A stretch of 64,000 nucleotides of DNA from Pararhizobium polonicum (GTDB lineage Bacteria; Pseudomonadota; Alphaproteobacteria; Rhizobiales; Rhizobiaceae): the NCBI RefSeq assembly GCF_001687365.1, contig NZ_LGLV01000006.1:389062-453061 (forward strand), given 5' to 3'. The notes under the pieces are model-generated. The model saw nothing but the letters and a program-made list of their open reading frames with translations. It was not told the origin of the DNA and did no database searches. Numbering within the stretch: the first letter of the stretch is position 1; each line of letters starts with the position of its first letter. Position numbers and translations under genes: made by a program. Of this stretch, positions 1 through 8,083 are shown one piece after another.

Positions 1-15
1 GTCATCTGAACTCAT
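1..15 (-). CDS. Start of an unidentified gene running off the left edge
   Basis: The reverse strand shows an AAGAGGA ribosome binding site four bases before an ATG at position 15, followed by codons for Met-Ser-Ser-Asp-Asp before the window ends. It lies about 55 bases downstream of the esterase stop, on the same strand, so it is probably the next gene of the siderophore operon. In E. coli the fes gene is followed by an MbtH-like gene and an NRPS gene, so either is a reasonable guess. Five residues cannot identify it. Confidence 0.5.
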
Positions 16-70
16 GGCATCCTCTTTTGACTGTTGTCTTTGCCGACAAAACGATCTGGGCTGGGAAAAA

Positions 71-1450
71 CTACCTGGCCAATAGCCAGCGCAATCCGTC
101 GATCAGTCCGTTGCGCCAACAGAGGCCGTCATGGCCGCCCTCGAACTGGCGGTAGAAGACATCGTGTCCGGCCTGGCTGAGGGCTGCCTCCATCGCATCG
201 CTTGCATCGATCATGTCGTCTTCGCGGCGTCCGACTTCCATGAACACGCGCAGCCGGTTTTGCGGTTGCGCGCTCGTCGTCCGATTGCCCGCTTCGACCT
301 GTGCCGTGAGCCATCCGGTTCTGGCTGCCTCGCGCCGCTCCGTCTGGTTTTGCGCCGATCGCAGCGCATCGAAATTGGGCCACCAGAACGAACCGGACTG
401 GCTGAGGATCAGGCCGAAACGATCCGGCATGTGCAAACCGGCATAGGTGGCGGCTAGCCCGCCGTAGCTTTGTCCGGTTACGGCATTACGCGCCGGATCA
501 GTGGCAATGGGCACGATATCTGCCACAAGCGGCAGCAATTCATCGCGTATGGCCTGCCAGAAGGTGGCATTGCAGGGCATGTCTTCGCCACGATTGTCGC
601 TGTCGATCACGTCAATGAAGACGTAGACGGCCGGAGGCAGATGGCCGCTGGCCGTTTCAGCCTCCAACACCGGGTGAATCGGCGTCTGCTCAACCCAGTT
701 GCCGCCGTCAAGCAGGAGTACCAAGGCGTATCCGTCAGCCGGAACCGCTTCTTGCTTGGGGCCGGTGATGTAGATCCATATCTTGCGCCGCTTGTTCTGG
801 ATGTGGCTCACCCAGTCGATCTCGATCAGATCCCGTGCCGCCGCGTGGGCTGACTGCCCGGCATCGATTCCGTGCCACAATTCATAGTTGGGTGCGTCCG
901 GCAGATGCAGTGGCGATACGGGTATGCGCCCGCCGACAGTGTAAGCCGTCAGCGGATTCAGCGGGTCGGCAATGGCGAGCGGGAGGATCGAGCACCACCA
1001 CGCCCGTTGCAGACTACGCTTCGAATGGGGATCGCTTGGCACCGCCGGTGGCCGCTGGGCGGCATCGACGGGAATGAACCCATAGGTGCCGCGCCAGTCC
1101 ATGGGCAGTTCGACCTGCCAGAACCAGATATCGGTGCCGCCGATCCGCTCCAGGCTTTGCGGCGTGAAGCTGTGATGATCGGTGACGGAATTCACATCCG
1201 CATAGACGCGTTCTATCGGCGATGTCCGTTCGCAGCCTTGGCTGTCACGCCACAGGAACGTGACGCAGGCAGCACCATCCTTGCCGGTTTCGATCAATGG
1301 CACAATGCAGGCCTCAACCCGGCTCCACCATGCAGCTTCCCCCCGGTCCGGCGCACCCAGCAACGCAGCAGTCTGCGGTGCCCGGTCGTTGAAGATGGGG
1401 GCTGCCCCATCGAAGGCAGCCGGTGCTCGCGATACTGTTTCTCTACCCAT
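71..1450 (-). CDS. fes: Enterochelin esterase-like siderophore hydrolase (Fes family)
   Basis: Predicted cytoplasmic alpha/beta hydrolase of about 459 residues that cleaves the ester backbone of an imported ferric catecholate siderophore to release iron. The N-terminal half resembles the Fes-specific beta-rich domain, with many Trp residues and a stretch ending near GTYGFIPVD. The C-terminal half is the esterase fold with nucleophile elbow GQSYGG (Ser near residue 328) and a late GGHDG motif whose His near 440 completes the catalytic set. I chose the ATG at 1450; an upstream in-frame GTG at 1483 has no good ribosome binding site and would add 11 residues. It lies just downstream of the TonB receptor on the same strand, and fepB/entS-type genes lie across the divergent promoter, which supports a catecholate tri-ester substrate. 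Its exact siderophore is unknown. Confidence 0.85.
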   Translation of the reverse strand: MGRETVSRAPAAFDGAAPIFNDRAPQTAALLGAPDRGEAAWWSRVEACIVPLIETGKDGAACVTFLWRDSQGCERTSPIERVYADVNSVTDHHSFTPQSLERIGGTDIWFWQVELPMDWRGTYGFIPVDAAQRPPAVPSDPHSKRSLQRAWWCSILPLAIADPLNPLTAYTVGGRIPVSPLHLPDAPNYELWHGIDAGQSAHAAARDLIEIDWVSHIQNKRRKIWIYITGPKQEAVPADGYALVLLLDGGNWVEQTPIHPVLEAETASGHLPPAVYVFIDVIDSDNRGEDMPCNATFWQAIRDELLPLVADIVPIATDPARNAVTGQSYGGLAATYAGLHMPDRFGLILSQSGSFWWPNFDALRSAQNQTERREAARTGWLTAQVEAGNRTTSAQPQNRLRVFMEVGRREDDMIDASDAMEAALSQAGHDVFYRQFEGGHDGLCWRNGLIDGLRWLLAR

Positions 1451-1489
1451 GGCGCTGTCTTTTTGCGTTTGTCTGGGGGGCACGCACGG

Positions 1490-3682
1490 TTACCATGTCC
1501 GCTTCAGCGTGGCGGTTACCGTGCGGCCTTCGCCGTAGAAGCAGGCCGTCGAATTGGCGCAGGACGCCACGAAGGTCTTGTTGGCCAGATTCTTGACGTT
1601 GAGCTTGAGCGAAATCCCGGCCCAGTCCGGATTGACCGCCGCAAAGTCGTAGCTCAAGGACGCGTCTATGAGGGTTGCCGCATCGACGGAGAAGCTGTTT
1701 TGATCGTCGCCCCAGCTCTTGCCGATGTAGCGGACACCGGCACCGGCGGTTAAGCCGTCAAGCGGGCCGCTTGCAAAGGCGTAATTTGCCCAAAGCGCTG
1801 CCTGATGCCCCGGTACACGCGCCGGCATCTTGCCGATCGTATCCGTTTCCAGGGAATCAACGATTTCGGAGTCGATATAGGCGTAGCTCGCGATCAGGGA
1901 GAGGTTGTCATAGACCTCGCCGCGGGCGGACAATTCCAGACCGCGATTGTGGATTTTGCCAATCTGCGAATAAACGCTTTCACCAAGAGTGCTGTCCCAC
2001 TTGCCCATGACGACGTCGTTTTGCGTCAAATCGTAATAGGCCGCAGTCAGAAGGATGTTGCTACCTTCCGGGGCATATTTTACACCGACCTCATACTGTT
2101 CCGCAGTCGTCGGCTTGAAAGCGGCCTTGCCAGCACCAGGAGCGGTCAGAGAAGGCTCGAACGAGGTGGAATAGCTGACATAGGGGGCTATGCCATTGTC
2201 GAAATTGTAGATGGCGCCGGCGCGCCATGTGAAGGCATGATCGTCGTAAGCGTAGTTCTTGCTGTTAAGCAGGTCGTCGATATCCGTTTTGGCCCAGTCA
2301 TAACGTCCACCGACCGACAGATTGAGCTGACCGATCTCGATCTGATCCTGAAGATAAAGACCCGCCTGTTTCGCCTTTGTGTCCTCGGTCGACGAAGGGT
2401 CAAAGTCCAGCGAACCAAAATCGAAGCCACCATATTGTGGATTGGTCAGATCAATGGTGGGTGCATCCCAGCTGCGTCGCCAGCGATATTCACGGCTGAG
2501 ATAACGATAATCGAAGCCGGCAAGCAGCGTATGCTGAGCAGCACCCGTATCGAAATTGGCCTGCAGCTGATTGTCGATGACGAACTGGTTGACCTTGTCG
2601 GTTCCACTGCTGGCGACGCGGTTGACGATCGTATTGAAACCGGTGAGTGGATCGGGGCTTGTATAGCCCCATACGAGCGTGTCCTGCTCATACTGCAAGG
2701 ACTGGTACCGTGCATTCTGCCGAACCGTGAAGGTGTCGTTGATCTCGTGTTCGAATTCATAACCGATCCACGCCTGCTCCCGCTTGAAGCGTTCGTAATT
2801 CGGGTCGGAGACAAAGAAATCACGCGGCACGTAACCATAGCCCGTAATGGGGGTAACCGTACCTGCGGCATCAAGAAAGTTGCGGAAGCCGGCATGGGGC
2901 TCGTTCTGATAACCGCCGAGGATCGTCAATGTCGTCTGATCGCTGGGCGACCAGGTGACGGAAGGAGCAATCGCAAAGGTTTGCTGCTTGGTGAAATCCT
3001 CTTGCAGATGCGTCGTAAGGCCTGTTCCGACAAGGCGGTAGGATAGGGAATCGGAGCCGGGAACCTGGTCGCTGACATCGAACGAAACGCCGGCACGGTC
3101 TCGGTTGCCAACGGTTAATTCCACTTCATGCAGCGGCGTATCGGTCGGCTTCTTGCTGACCATGTTCACCAGGCCGCCGGGGTTTGCCTGCCCGTAGAGG
3201 ACCGATGACGGACCGGAAAGCAGCTCGACCCGCTCCAGAAGGTATGGATTGAGCTTCGAATAGGAAAGCCCGGATCCGAAGAACAGGCCGTCGAGATAAC
3301 GAGGCACGTAGTAAAATCCGCGCACGAACATTTCGTCGTTGAGGTTAGAGGCGCCACGATATTCGGTGACCACGCCCGGCGTATAACGCAGCGATTCCGC
3401 GACCGACTGCACGTCCATGTCCGCCATCTGCTGCTTGGAGACAACGGCGATCGACTGCGGCGTCTTGATCAATGGCGTATCGGTTTTGGTTCCCGTCTTG
3501 CTCTGCTTGGCGACGTAGCCGTCGACCGGACCGTCACCTTTTTCGCCGTGGACCGTAATCGTCTCGAGAGTAGTCGCGGTGCCGCTTTCCTGCGCATGGG
3601 CGGCAGTGCCAAACGCACCGCCTGCCATCACGAGCAGCACGGCCGAACTGGAAAAATAACGATCTCTAAGAAGGCGCAGCAT
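1490..3682 (-). CDS. TonB-dependent ferric siderophore receptor
   Basis: Outer-membrane receptor of about 730 residues importing a ferric siderophore using TonB energy. The sequence shows an N-terminal signal peptide ending in an AHA-Q type cleavage site, a TonB-box-like segment (TLETITVHG), a plug domain with SIAVVSKQQMADMDVQS and the typical VERVELLSGPSSVLYGQANPGG-type region, then a barrel ending in an aromatic residue (KRTW), the usual signal for outer-membrane insertion. I chose the ATG at 3682 because a GGGGA site lies eight bases upstream and it yields a normal signal peptide; the frame remains open up to 3805, but that extension would bury the signal peptide. Neighbours are the Fes-like esterase downstream and a divergent AraC regulator, so it is probably the receptor for the siderophore handled by this locus. 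It belongs to the FhuA/FoxA-like siderophore receptor class; ligand specificity cannot be read from the sequence. Confidence 0.9.
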   Translation of the reverse strand: MLRLLRDRYFSSSAVLLVMAGGAFGTAAHAQESGTATTLETITVHGEKGDGPVDGYVAKQSKTGTKTDTPLIKTPQSIAVVSKQQMADMDVQSVAESLRYTPGVVTEYRGASNLNDEMFVRGFYYVPRYLDGLFFGSGLSYSKLNPYLLERVELLSGPSSVLYGQANPGGLVNMVSKKPTDTPLHEVELTVGNRDRAGVSFDVSDQVPGSDSLSYRLVGTGLTTHLQEDFTKQQTFAIAPSVTWSPSDQTTLTILGGYQNEPHAGFRNFLDAAGTVTPITGYGYVPRDFFVSDPNYERFKREQAWIGYEFEHEINDTFTVRQNARYQSLQYEQDTLVWGYTSPDPLTGFNTIVNRVASSGTDKVNQFVIDNQLQANFDTGAAQHTLLAGFDYRYLSREYRWRRSWDAPTIDLTNPQYGGFDFGSLDFDPSSTEDTKAKQAGLYLQDQIEIGQLNLSVGGRYDWAKTDIDDLLNSKNYAYDDHAFTWRAGAIYNFDNGIAPYVSYSTSFEPSLTAPGAGKAAFKPTTAEQYEVGVKYAPEGSNILLTAAYYDLTQNDVVMGKWDSTLGESVYSQIGKIHNRGLELSARGEVYDNLSLIASYAYIDSEIVDSLETDTIGKMPARVPGHQAALWANYAFASGPLDGLTAGAGVRYIGKSWGDDQNSFSVDAATLIDASLSYDFAAVNPDWAGISLKLNVKNLANKTFVASCANSTACFYGEGRTVTATLKRTW

Positions 3683-3789
3683 CAACAAGGTCCCCATCAT
3701 TGCCGGGGTTTGCGTTGCCCCGATAAACTTGACTATTGTTGTCATGTATATGATGCTACAGAGGCTGTCGACCGAGTAGGTTTTTGGGG

Positions 3790-3818
3790 AAACGGCAAAA
3801 AACATTGTTCAAACGGCA
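3790..3818. promoter_or_regulatory. Direct repeat, probable AraC-family operator
   Basis: The octamer AAACGGCA occurs at 3790-3797 and again at 3811-3818, exactly 21 bases apart, which puts both copies on the same face of the helix. It sits between the divergent receptor gene and araC gene. AraC-family siderophore regulators such as PchR and YbtA bind direct repeats with about this spacing. That this one is bound by the adjacent regulator is inference. Confidence 0.55.
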
Positions 3819-3870
3819 GTGCGAAAGCACGGGCCCTTTGCAAATGGAATTTTCTGGTAAGGCCTGAGGA

Positions 3871-4746
3871 ATGCAGCACGTCGTGATGAATCTGAATATC
3901 CCGCAACCCTTGTTCGTCGGCACGATCGAGGGCGCGACCGCATGCACATCCGATACCGAAACGCAGGATATCCTGCCGAAATTCATCGTCATGGTGTTGC
4001 TGCAAGGGGCCCAGCATTTCATCGTCGATGACGTGCCGTTCCGCATCGACGCCGGGTTCGGCGAAGCCTGCGCTCCATTCGTGTTCGTGCTGAACGTGGC
4101 CCGTGCTTCCAAGCTGAAATTCATCGATGCCAGCAAGGTCCCTTTGCGCAAGATCATGATATCGGCGCCCCTGTCGTGGATGAACTGGCTGATCAGCGCG
4201 CAGACGGATGGCGTGCCGGCGTTGCAGAACTTCGTGTCGACGCATCTGGCCAATTTCCGCATCGACGCCAGCCGCCACATTCTCATGCTGGCAGAACAGC
4301 TGATGAGTCCGCCGGCGGCGATGCAGGGCGAAATGCGCACGCTCTTCCGCAGCTCGCGGGCCTTCGATCTCATGTCCCTGACATGCGCGGAGCTTGCAGC
4401 GCGCAAGTCGGAGCGCCAGGGCCCGCAGCTGTCGAGCGCGCGTCAAAGCGAACGCGTCTACAACTACATTCTGGCCAATCTCGGCGAGGACCTGACGATC
4501 GAGGCAATTGCCCGGGAGAGCGGGGGCAGCGTCTCTTCCGTCCAGCGCCATTTCAAGGAGCATTTCGGCCTGACGGTCTTCGAGTTCATCCGCCGGAGCC
4601 GGCTTGAACGGGCTTACGAAGCGCTGGAGCGCGAGGGGGCGACCATTGGCCAGGCCGCCTATTTGGCCGGCTACAATACACCGTCCAATTTCACGACGGC
4701 CTTCAAGAAAACCTACGGCGTCTTGCCGAAATACAAGCGCAGGTAA
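3871..4746 (+). CDS. AraC-family regulator of the siderophore locus
   Basis: Transcription factor of 291 residues. The C-terminal 100 residues hold the two helix-turn-helix units of the AraC/XylS family (first around DLTIEAIARESGGSVSSVQR, second around TIGQAAYLAGYNTPSNF, ending YGVLPKYKRR). The N-terminal part is a sensor-like domain without a recognised motif. A TAAGG site eight bases before the ATG at 3871 supports this start; an ATG at 3886 is an alternative. It is divergent from the TonB receptor and is followed seven bases later by the fepB-like gene, an arrangement seen for PchR-type regulators that respond to the siderophore itself. It probably activates both the receptor/esterase genes and its own transport operon; the direct repeat at 3790-3818 is the likely binding site. 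Confidence 0.85.
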   Translation: MQHVVMNLNIPQPLFVGTIEGATACTSDTETQDILPKFIVMVLLQGAQHFIVDDVPFRIDAGFGEACAPFVFVLNVARASKLKFIDASKVPLRKIMISAPLSWMNWLISAQTDGVPALQNFVSTHLANFRIDASRHILMLAEQLMSPPAAMQGEMRTLFRSSRAFDLMSLTCAELAARKSERQGPQLSSARQSERVYNYILANLGEDLTIEAIARESGGSVSSVQRHFKEHFGLTVFEFIRRSRLERAYEALEREGATIGQAAYLAGYNTPSNFTTAFKKTYGVLPKYKRR

Positions 4747-4752
4747 TCCCGC

Positions 4753-5742
4753 ATGCCAGCCTTTTCACCCTTGTGGAAACGTCGTTCCTTCCTGCTGTCG
4801 GCTGGAGGTGGAATACTCGCTGCCTGCGATATGGGGGCAGCTCGCGCAGCAGCGCCCGATGGCCCATGGTCGCGCACCATTCACACCCCGAAGGGTGACG
4901 TCACGCTGGACAGCAAGCCGCAGCGGATCGTCTCGACGAGCGTAACCCTGACCGGGACTTTGCTTGCCATTGGCGCGCCGGTGATTGCAAGCTCTGCCAC
5001 CAACAACATGGGGACGGTTGCCGACAATACTGGCTTCTTTACCCAATGGGCCGACGTCGCCCACGAGAGGGGTATCCTACCGCTCTATCGCGCCGAACCC
5101 GATGTGGAAGCCATCATGGCGGCGGCACCGGATCTGATCGTCATGTCGGCAACGGGTGGCGATAGCGCGCTGCGCCTCTACGACCAGATCAGCCAGATCG
5201 CACCAACACTTGTCGTCAACTACGATGATAAAAGCTGGCAGGAAGTGGCGCTGCTTCTCGCCACTGCAACGGACCGCGAGGCGCAAGCCGCGGCCGTCAT
5301 TGCCGAATTCGATCGGCGCGTTGCCGCGGCGGCGAAGACCCTTCGCCTGCCGCCCCAGCCGACCACTGCGGCGGTCTATTACGAAGACGATTCCGGCGCC
5401 AATGTCTGGACCGCCGCGTCCGCCCAAGGAAAGCTTCTCATCTCCCTGGGCTTTGAGCTTGCAGCCATCCCGCCCGGTTTGAAGACGATGACGACCATGG
5501 GCGTCCGCAGCGACATCATCCAGCTTTCGGGCGAACAATTCGCCGACGGCCTGAATGGCGAAACGCTGCTTTTGTTCGCAGCCGACGGCAGCGTCGTCGA
5601 TCAGGTCAATGCCAATAAATTCCTCCAGCACATCCGATCCGTGTCCAGCAAGCGCGTCTATGCCGTGGGAATGGATACGTTCCGTCTCGACTACTACAGC
5701 GCGTCTCACATGCTGGATCGGCTGACACGGCTTTTCGCCTGA
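4753..5742 (+). CDS. fepB: Ferric catecholate siderophore-binding protein, FepB-like
   Basis: Substrate-binding protein of 329 residues for a ferric siderophore ABC importer. It matches the remembered E. coli FepB sequence over most of its length, with landmarks QRIVSTSVTLTG near residue 57, SATGGDSAL, APTLVVNYDDKSWQ, DIIQLSGEQ and FRLDYYSASHMLDRL at the end. The N-terminus has a twin-arginine-like KRRSFLL segment and a possible lipobox LAAC with Cys25, so the protein may be a Tat substrate or lipoprotein, unlike E. coli FepB. The start ATG at 4753 follows AGGTAATC. It lies immediately after araC and before the entS-like exporter, and shares an operon with two permeases. A catecholate specificity like that of enterobactin is a reasonable inference. 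Confidence 0.9.
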   Translation: MPAFSPLWKRRSFLLSAGGGILAACDMGAARAAAPDGPWSRTIHTPKGDVTLDSKPQRIVSTSVTLTGTLLAIGAPVIASSATNNMGTVADNTGFFTQWADVAHERGILPLYRAEPDVEAIMAAAPDLIVMSATGGDSALRLYDQISQIAPTLVVNYDDKSWQEVALLLATATDREAQAAAVIAEFDRRVAAAAKTLRLPPQPTTAAVYYEDDSGANVWTAASAQGKLLISLGFELAAIPPGLKTMTTMGVRSDIIQLSGEQFADGLNGETLLLFAADGSVVDQVNANKFLQHIRSVSSKRVYAVGMDTFRLDYYSASHMLDRLTRLFA

Positions 5743-5795
5743 CGCAACGTCGTCGGATCCATTCTCAACCCGCCGCATAAGGTGCGATAACGTCT

Positions 5796-7076
5796 ATGGC
5801 CTCTTCTATTTTTGTCGACTTCAGCCTGCTGAAACACAATGCAAATTTCCGCGCCGTTTTCGCAGCGCGCATGATGTCGGTGATCTCGCTCGGTATTCTC
5901 ACCGTGGCGGTGCCGGTTCAGATCCATCAGTTGACGGGCTCGGCCTTGCAGGTCGGCATCGTCATCGCTCTCGACGGCATCGGAATGTTCGTCGGATTGC
6001 TGGCCGGCGGCGTGCTTGCGGATCACCATGACAGGCGCCGTCTGATCCTTCTGGCGCGCGGTCTGTGCGGTGTCGGTTTTCTGGTGCTTGCGCTCAACGG
6101 TTTTCTGAGTGAACCGTCTCTGGTAGCGCTTTATCTCGTTTCTCTCTGGGACGGCTTCTTCGGCGCAATCGGCATGACTGCGCTGATGGCCGCCATCCCG
6201 ACGCTTGTCGGACGTGAAAACCTGCCGGCTGCGGGTGCATTGTCGATGCTGACCGTCCGTTTCGGCGCTATCCTTGCGCCGCTGATCGGCGGCCTGATCA
6301 TAGCCTCCGCCGATGTCAGCTGGAACTATCTCATCGCCGGTATCGGAACGCTTGGAACCCTGATCCCGCTGTTCCGGCTTCCGAGCCTGTTGCCGGGAGA
6401 GCGCGGCGATGAGCACCCGCTGCGGGCCATGATCGATGGCTTTGCCTTTCTCGGCCAGAACAAGATCGTCGGCGCTGTTATCGCGGTCGGCACGCTGCAG
6501 TCGGCCTTGAGCGCCATCCGCGTGATGTTTCCCTCGATCGCCGAAAGCTTTAGTGCTGGATCGGTGGGTATCGGCCTGATGTATTCGGCCGTGCCGCTCG
6601 GAGCCATGATCGGTGCCTTCACCAGTGGCTGGGTCGGTCAATTCCGGCTGCCCGGCCAATTGCTTCTCGGCTGCGTTTGCGCCGCATCCGCGCTCTTGGC
6701 TTCGATCGGTCTGGTAGGCCATCTTGTCCCGGCGCTGGGTATCCTCGTGCTGTTCGGCTATCTCGGCTCCATCGCCTCGCTGATGCAGTATACGCTGGTA
6801 CAGACGAACACCCCGGACCAGATGCTCGGCCGCGTCAACAGCCTGTGGGCGGCGCAGGATGTTGTCGGCGATCCCGGCGGTTCGATTGTGATGGGAAGCC
6901 TGTCGCGTGTACTCGCGCCGATGGTCTCGGTGTTCTGGTTCGGCAGCGGTGTGTTCCTCATCGGCGTCGCGATGAGCGCGGGGTTCCGCAGCCTGCGCAA
7001 CCTGTCGAAAAGCGTGACGGCCGCGGATGAAGAGCCTGTTGGCGATATCCTTGTCACCGACAGCGTCGCACAATGA
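5796..7076 (+). CDS. entS: Siderophore exporter of the major facilitator superfamily, EntS-like
   Basis: Inner-membrane protein of 426 residues with about 12 hydrophobic segments that probably exports the newly made siderophore. It resembles E. coli EntS closely throughout: FRAVFAARMMSVISLGIL near residue 24, GVLADHHDRRRLILLARG (the conserved MFS loop between helices 2 and 3), SLWDGFFGAIGMTALMA, PTLVGRENLPAAGALSMLTV and QYTLVQTNTPDQMLGRVN. The gene starts at ATG 5796 with only a weak ribosome site, and its stop overlaps the next start by four bases (ATGA), so it is translationally coupled to fepD. Having exporter and importer genes in one operon implies the organism both makes and recovers the same siderophore. 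The biosynthetic genes themselves are not in this window. Confidence 0.9.
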   Translation: MASSIFVDFSLLKHNANFRAVFAARMMSVISLGILTVAVPVQIHQLTGSALQVGIVIALDGIGMFVGLLAGGVLADHHDRRRLILLARGLCGVGFLVLALNGFLSEPSLVALYLVSLWDGFFGAIGMTALMAAIPTLVGRENLPAAGALSMLTVRFGAILAPLIGGLIIASADVSWNYLIAGIGTLGTLIPLFRLPSLLPGERGDEHPLRAMIDGFAFLGQNKIVGAVIAVGTLQSALSAIRVMFPSIAESFSAGSVGIGLMYSAVPLGAMIGAFTSGWVGQFRLPGQLLLGCVCAASALLASIGLVGHLVPALGILVLFGYLGSIASLMQYTLVQTNTPDQMLGRVNSLWAAQDVVGDPGGSIVMGSLSRVLAPMVSVFWFGSGVFLIGVAMSAGFRSLRNLSKSVTAADEEPVGDILVTDSVAQ

Positions 7077-8083
7077 ATTCATCGCGCAGGAGCCGGATTC
7101 TCTGGCTTGGTATCGGTTTCGTTGTTCTGGTGCTGGTTTTCATTGCCAGCCTCGGCATCGGTGCCAAGCCCTTGCCGATGCAGGTGGTGATCGACAGCCT
7201 GTTCGGCCCGGCGACGGGCCCGGAAGCAACGATTGTCCTGCAATCGCGCCTGCCGCGCGCCCTGATCGGTATTTTCGGCGGCGCGGCGCTCGGCATATCC
7301 GGTGCTTTGATGCAGACATTGACGCGCAATCCGCTGGCCGATCCCGGCATCATCGGCGTGAATGCCGGAGCGGGCCTTGCCGTGACATTCGGCTTTGCCT
7401 TTGCCGGTATTACCCAACCCTATAGCCTGTTTGCATATAGTTTCGCGGGGGCATTGCTCACCGCGCTGCTGGTGCATCTGATCAGTATCAAGGGCGCAGC
7501 CCGGCCGGATCCCTTGCGCTTTGTGCTTGCGGGCTTGACGGTCGGTGCGATGATGAGCGGCATATCGTCGGCAATCGCTCTCCTGCAGCCGCAAGTGTTC
7601 AACCGGATGCGCTTCTGGATGGCCGGTTCCCTGGATGTCGGCGACCTCACGCTGGTCCTTGCGGCCATCCCGCTGATCTGCATTGGATGCCTCGTAGCGC
7701 TCGCTCTGTCCCGCTCGGTCAATGCGCTGGAAATGGGTGTCGATACCGCTGCATTGCTCGGAACCAATCCGGCGAGGACACAGGCGGCAACGCTTCTGAC
7801 CGTGGCTCTTCTGTCGGGGACCGTCACGGCCGTGGCGGGTCCCATTGGCTTTGTCGGCCTGATGATCCCCTATATCGCGCGCTGGGCCGTCGGGCCGGAC
7901 CTGCGCTGGATGCTGCCGTTCGCCTTCCTCTATGCTCCGGTGCTGCTATTGTGTTCCGATATTGCCGGGCGCCTGATCGCGGCGGGCGAACTGCGCGTTT
8001 CCATCGTCACGGCCTTTATCGGCGCCCCGGTACTCATCCTGCTGGCGCGGGGGCGCACAGCCGGCCGGCCGGCCTTTCGATGA
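7073..8083 (+). CDS. fepD: Ferric siderophore ABC importer permease, FepD-like
   Basis: Integral membrane subunit of 336 residues of the FecCD/BtuC family, forming half of the inner-membrane channel for a ferric siderophore. Conserved family features include RLPRALIGIFGGAALGISGALMQTLTRNPLADPGIIG near residues 57-95, the loop with MGVDTAALLGTNPARTQ that contacts the ATPase, and GPIGFVGLMIPYIAR. Start and stop both overlap the neighbouring genes by four bases, so it is coupled to entS and fepG. The operon lacks the matching ATP-binding protein (FepC), which must be encoded elsewhere, possibly beyond the left end of this window. Confidence 0.9.
   Translation: MNSSRRSRILWLGIGFVVLVLVFIASLGIGAKPLPMQVVIDSLFGPATGPEATIVLQSRLPRALIGIFGGAALGISGALMQTLTRNPLADPGIIGVNAGAGLAVTFGFAFAGITQPYSLFAYSFAGALLTALLVHLISIKGAARPDPLRFVLAGLTVGAMMSGISSAIALLQPQVFNRMRFWMAGSLDVGDLTLVLAAIPLICIGCLVALALSRSVNALEMGVDTAALLGTNPARTQAATLLTVALLSGTVTAVAGPIGFVGLMIPYIARWAVGPDLRWMLPFAFLYAPVLLLCSDIAGRLIAAGELRVSIVTAFIGAPVLILLARGRTAGRPAFR

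Noticed and set aside
1805..3046. A 413-codon open frame on plus opposite the first TonB receptor
   Set aside because: The receptor is unmistakable on minus; the plus frame has no ribosome site or family motif.
5706..7082. A 458-codon open frame on minus opposite entS
   Set aside because: Antisense shadow of a clear EntS-type gene; the product is charged low-complexity sequence.
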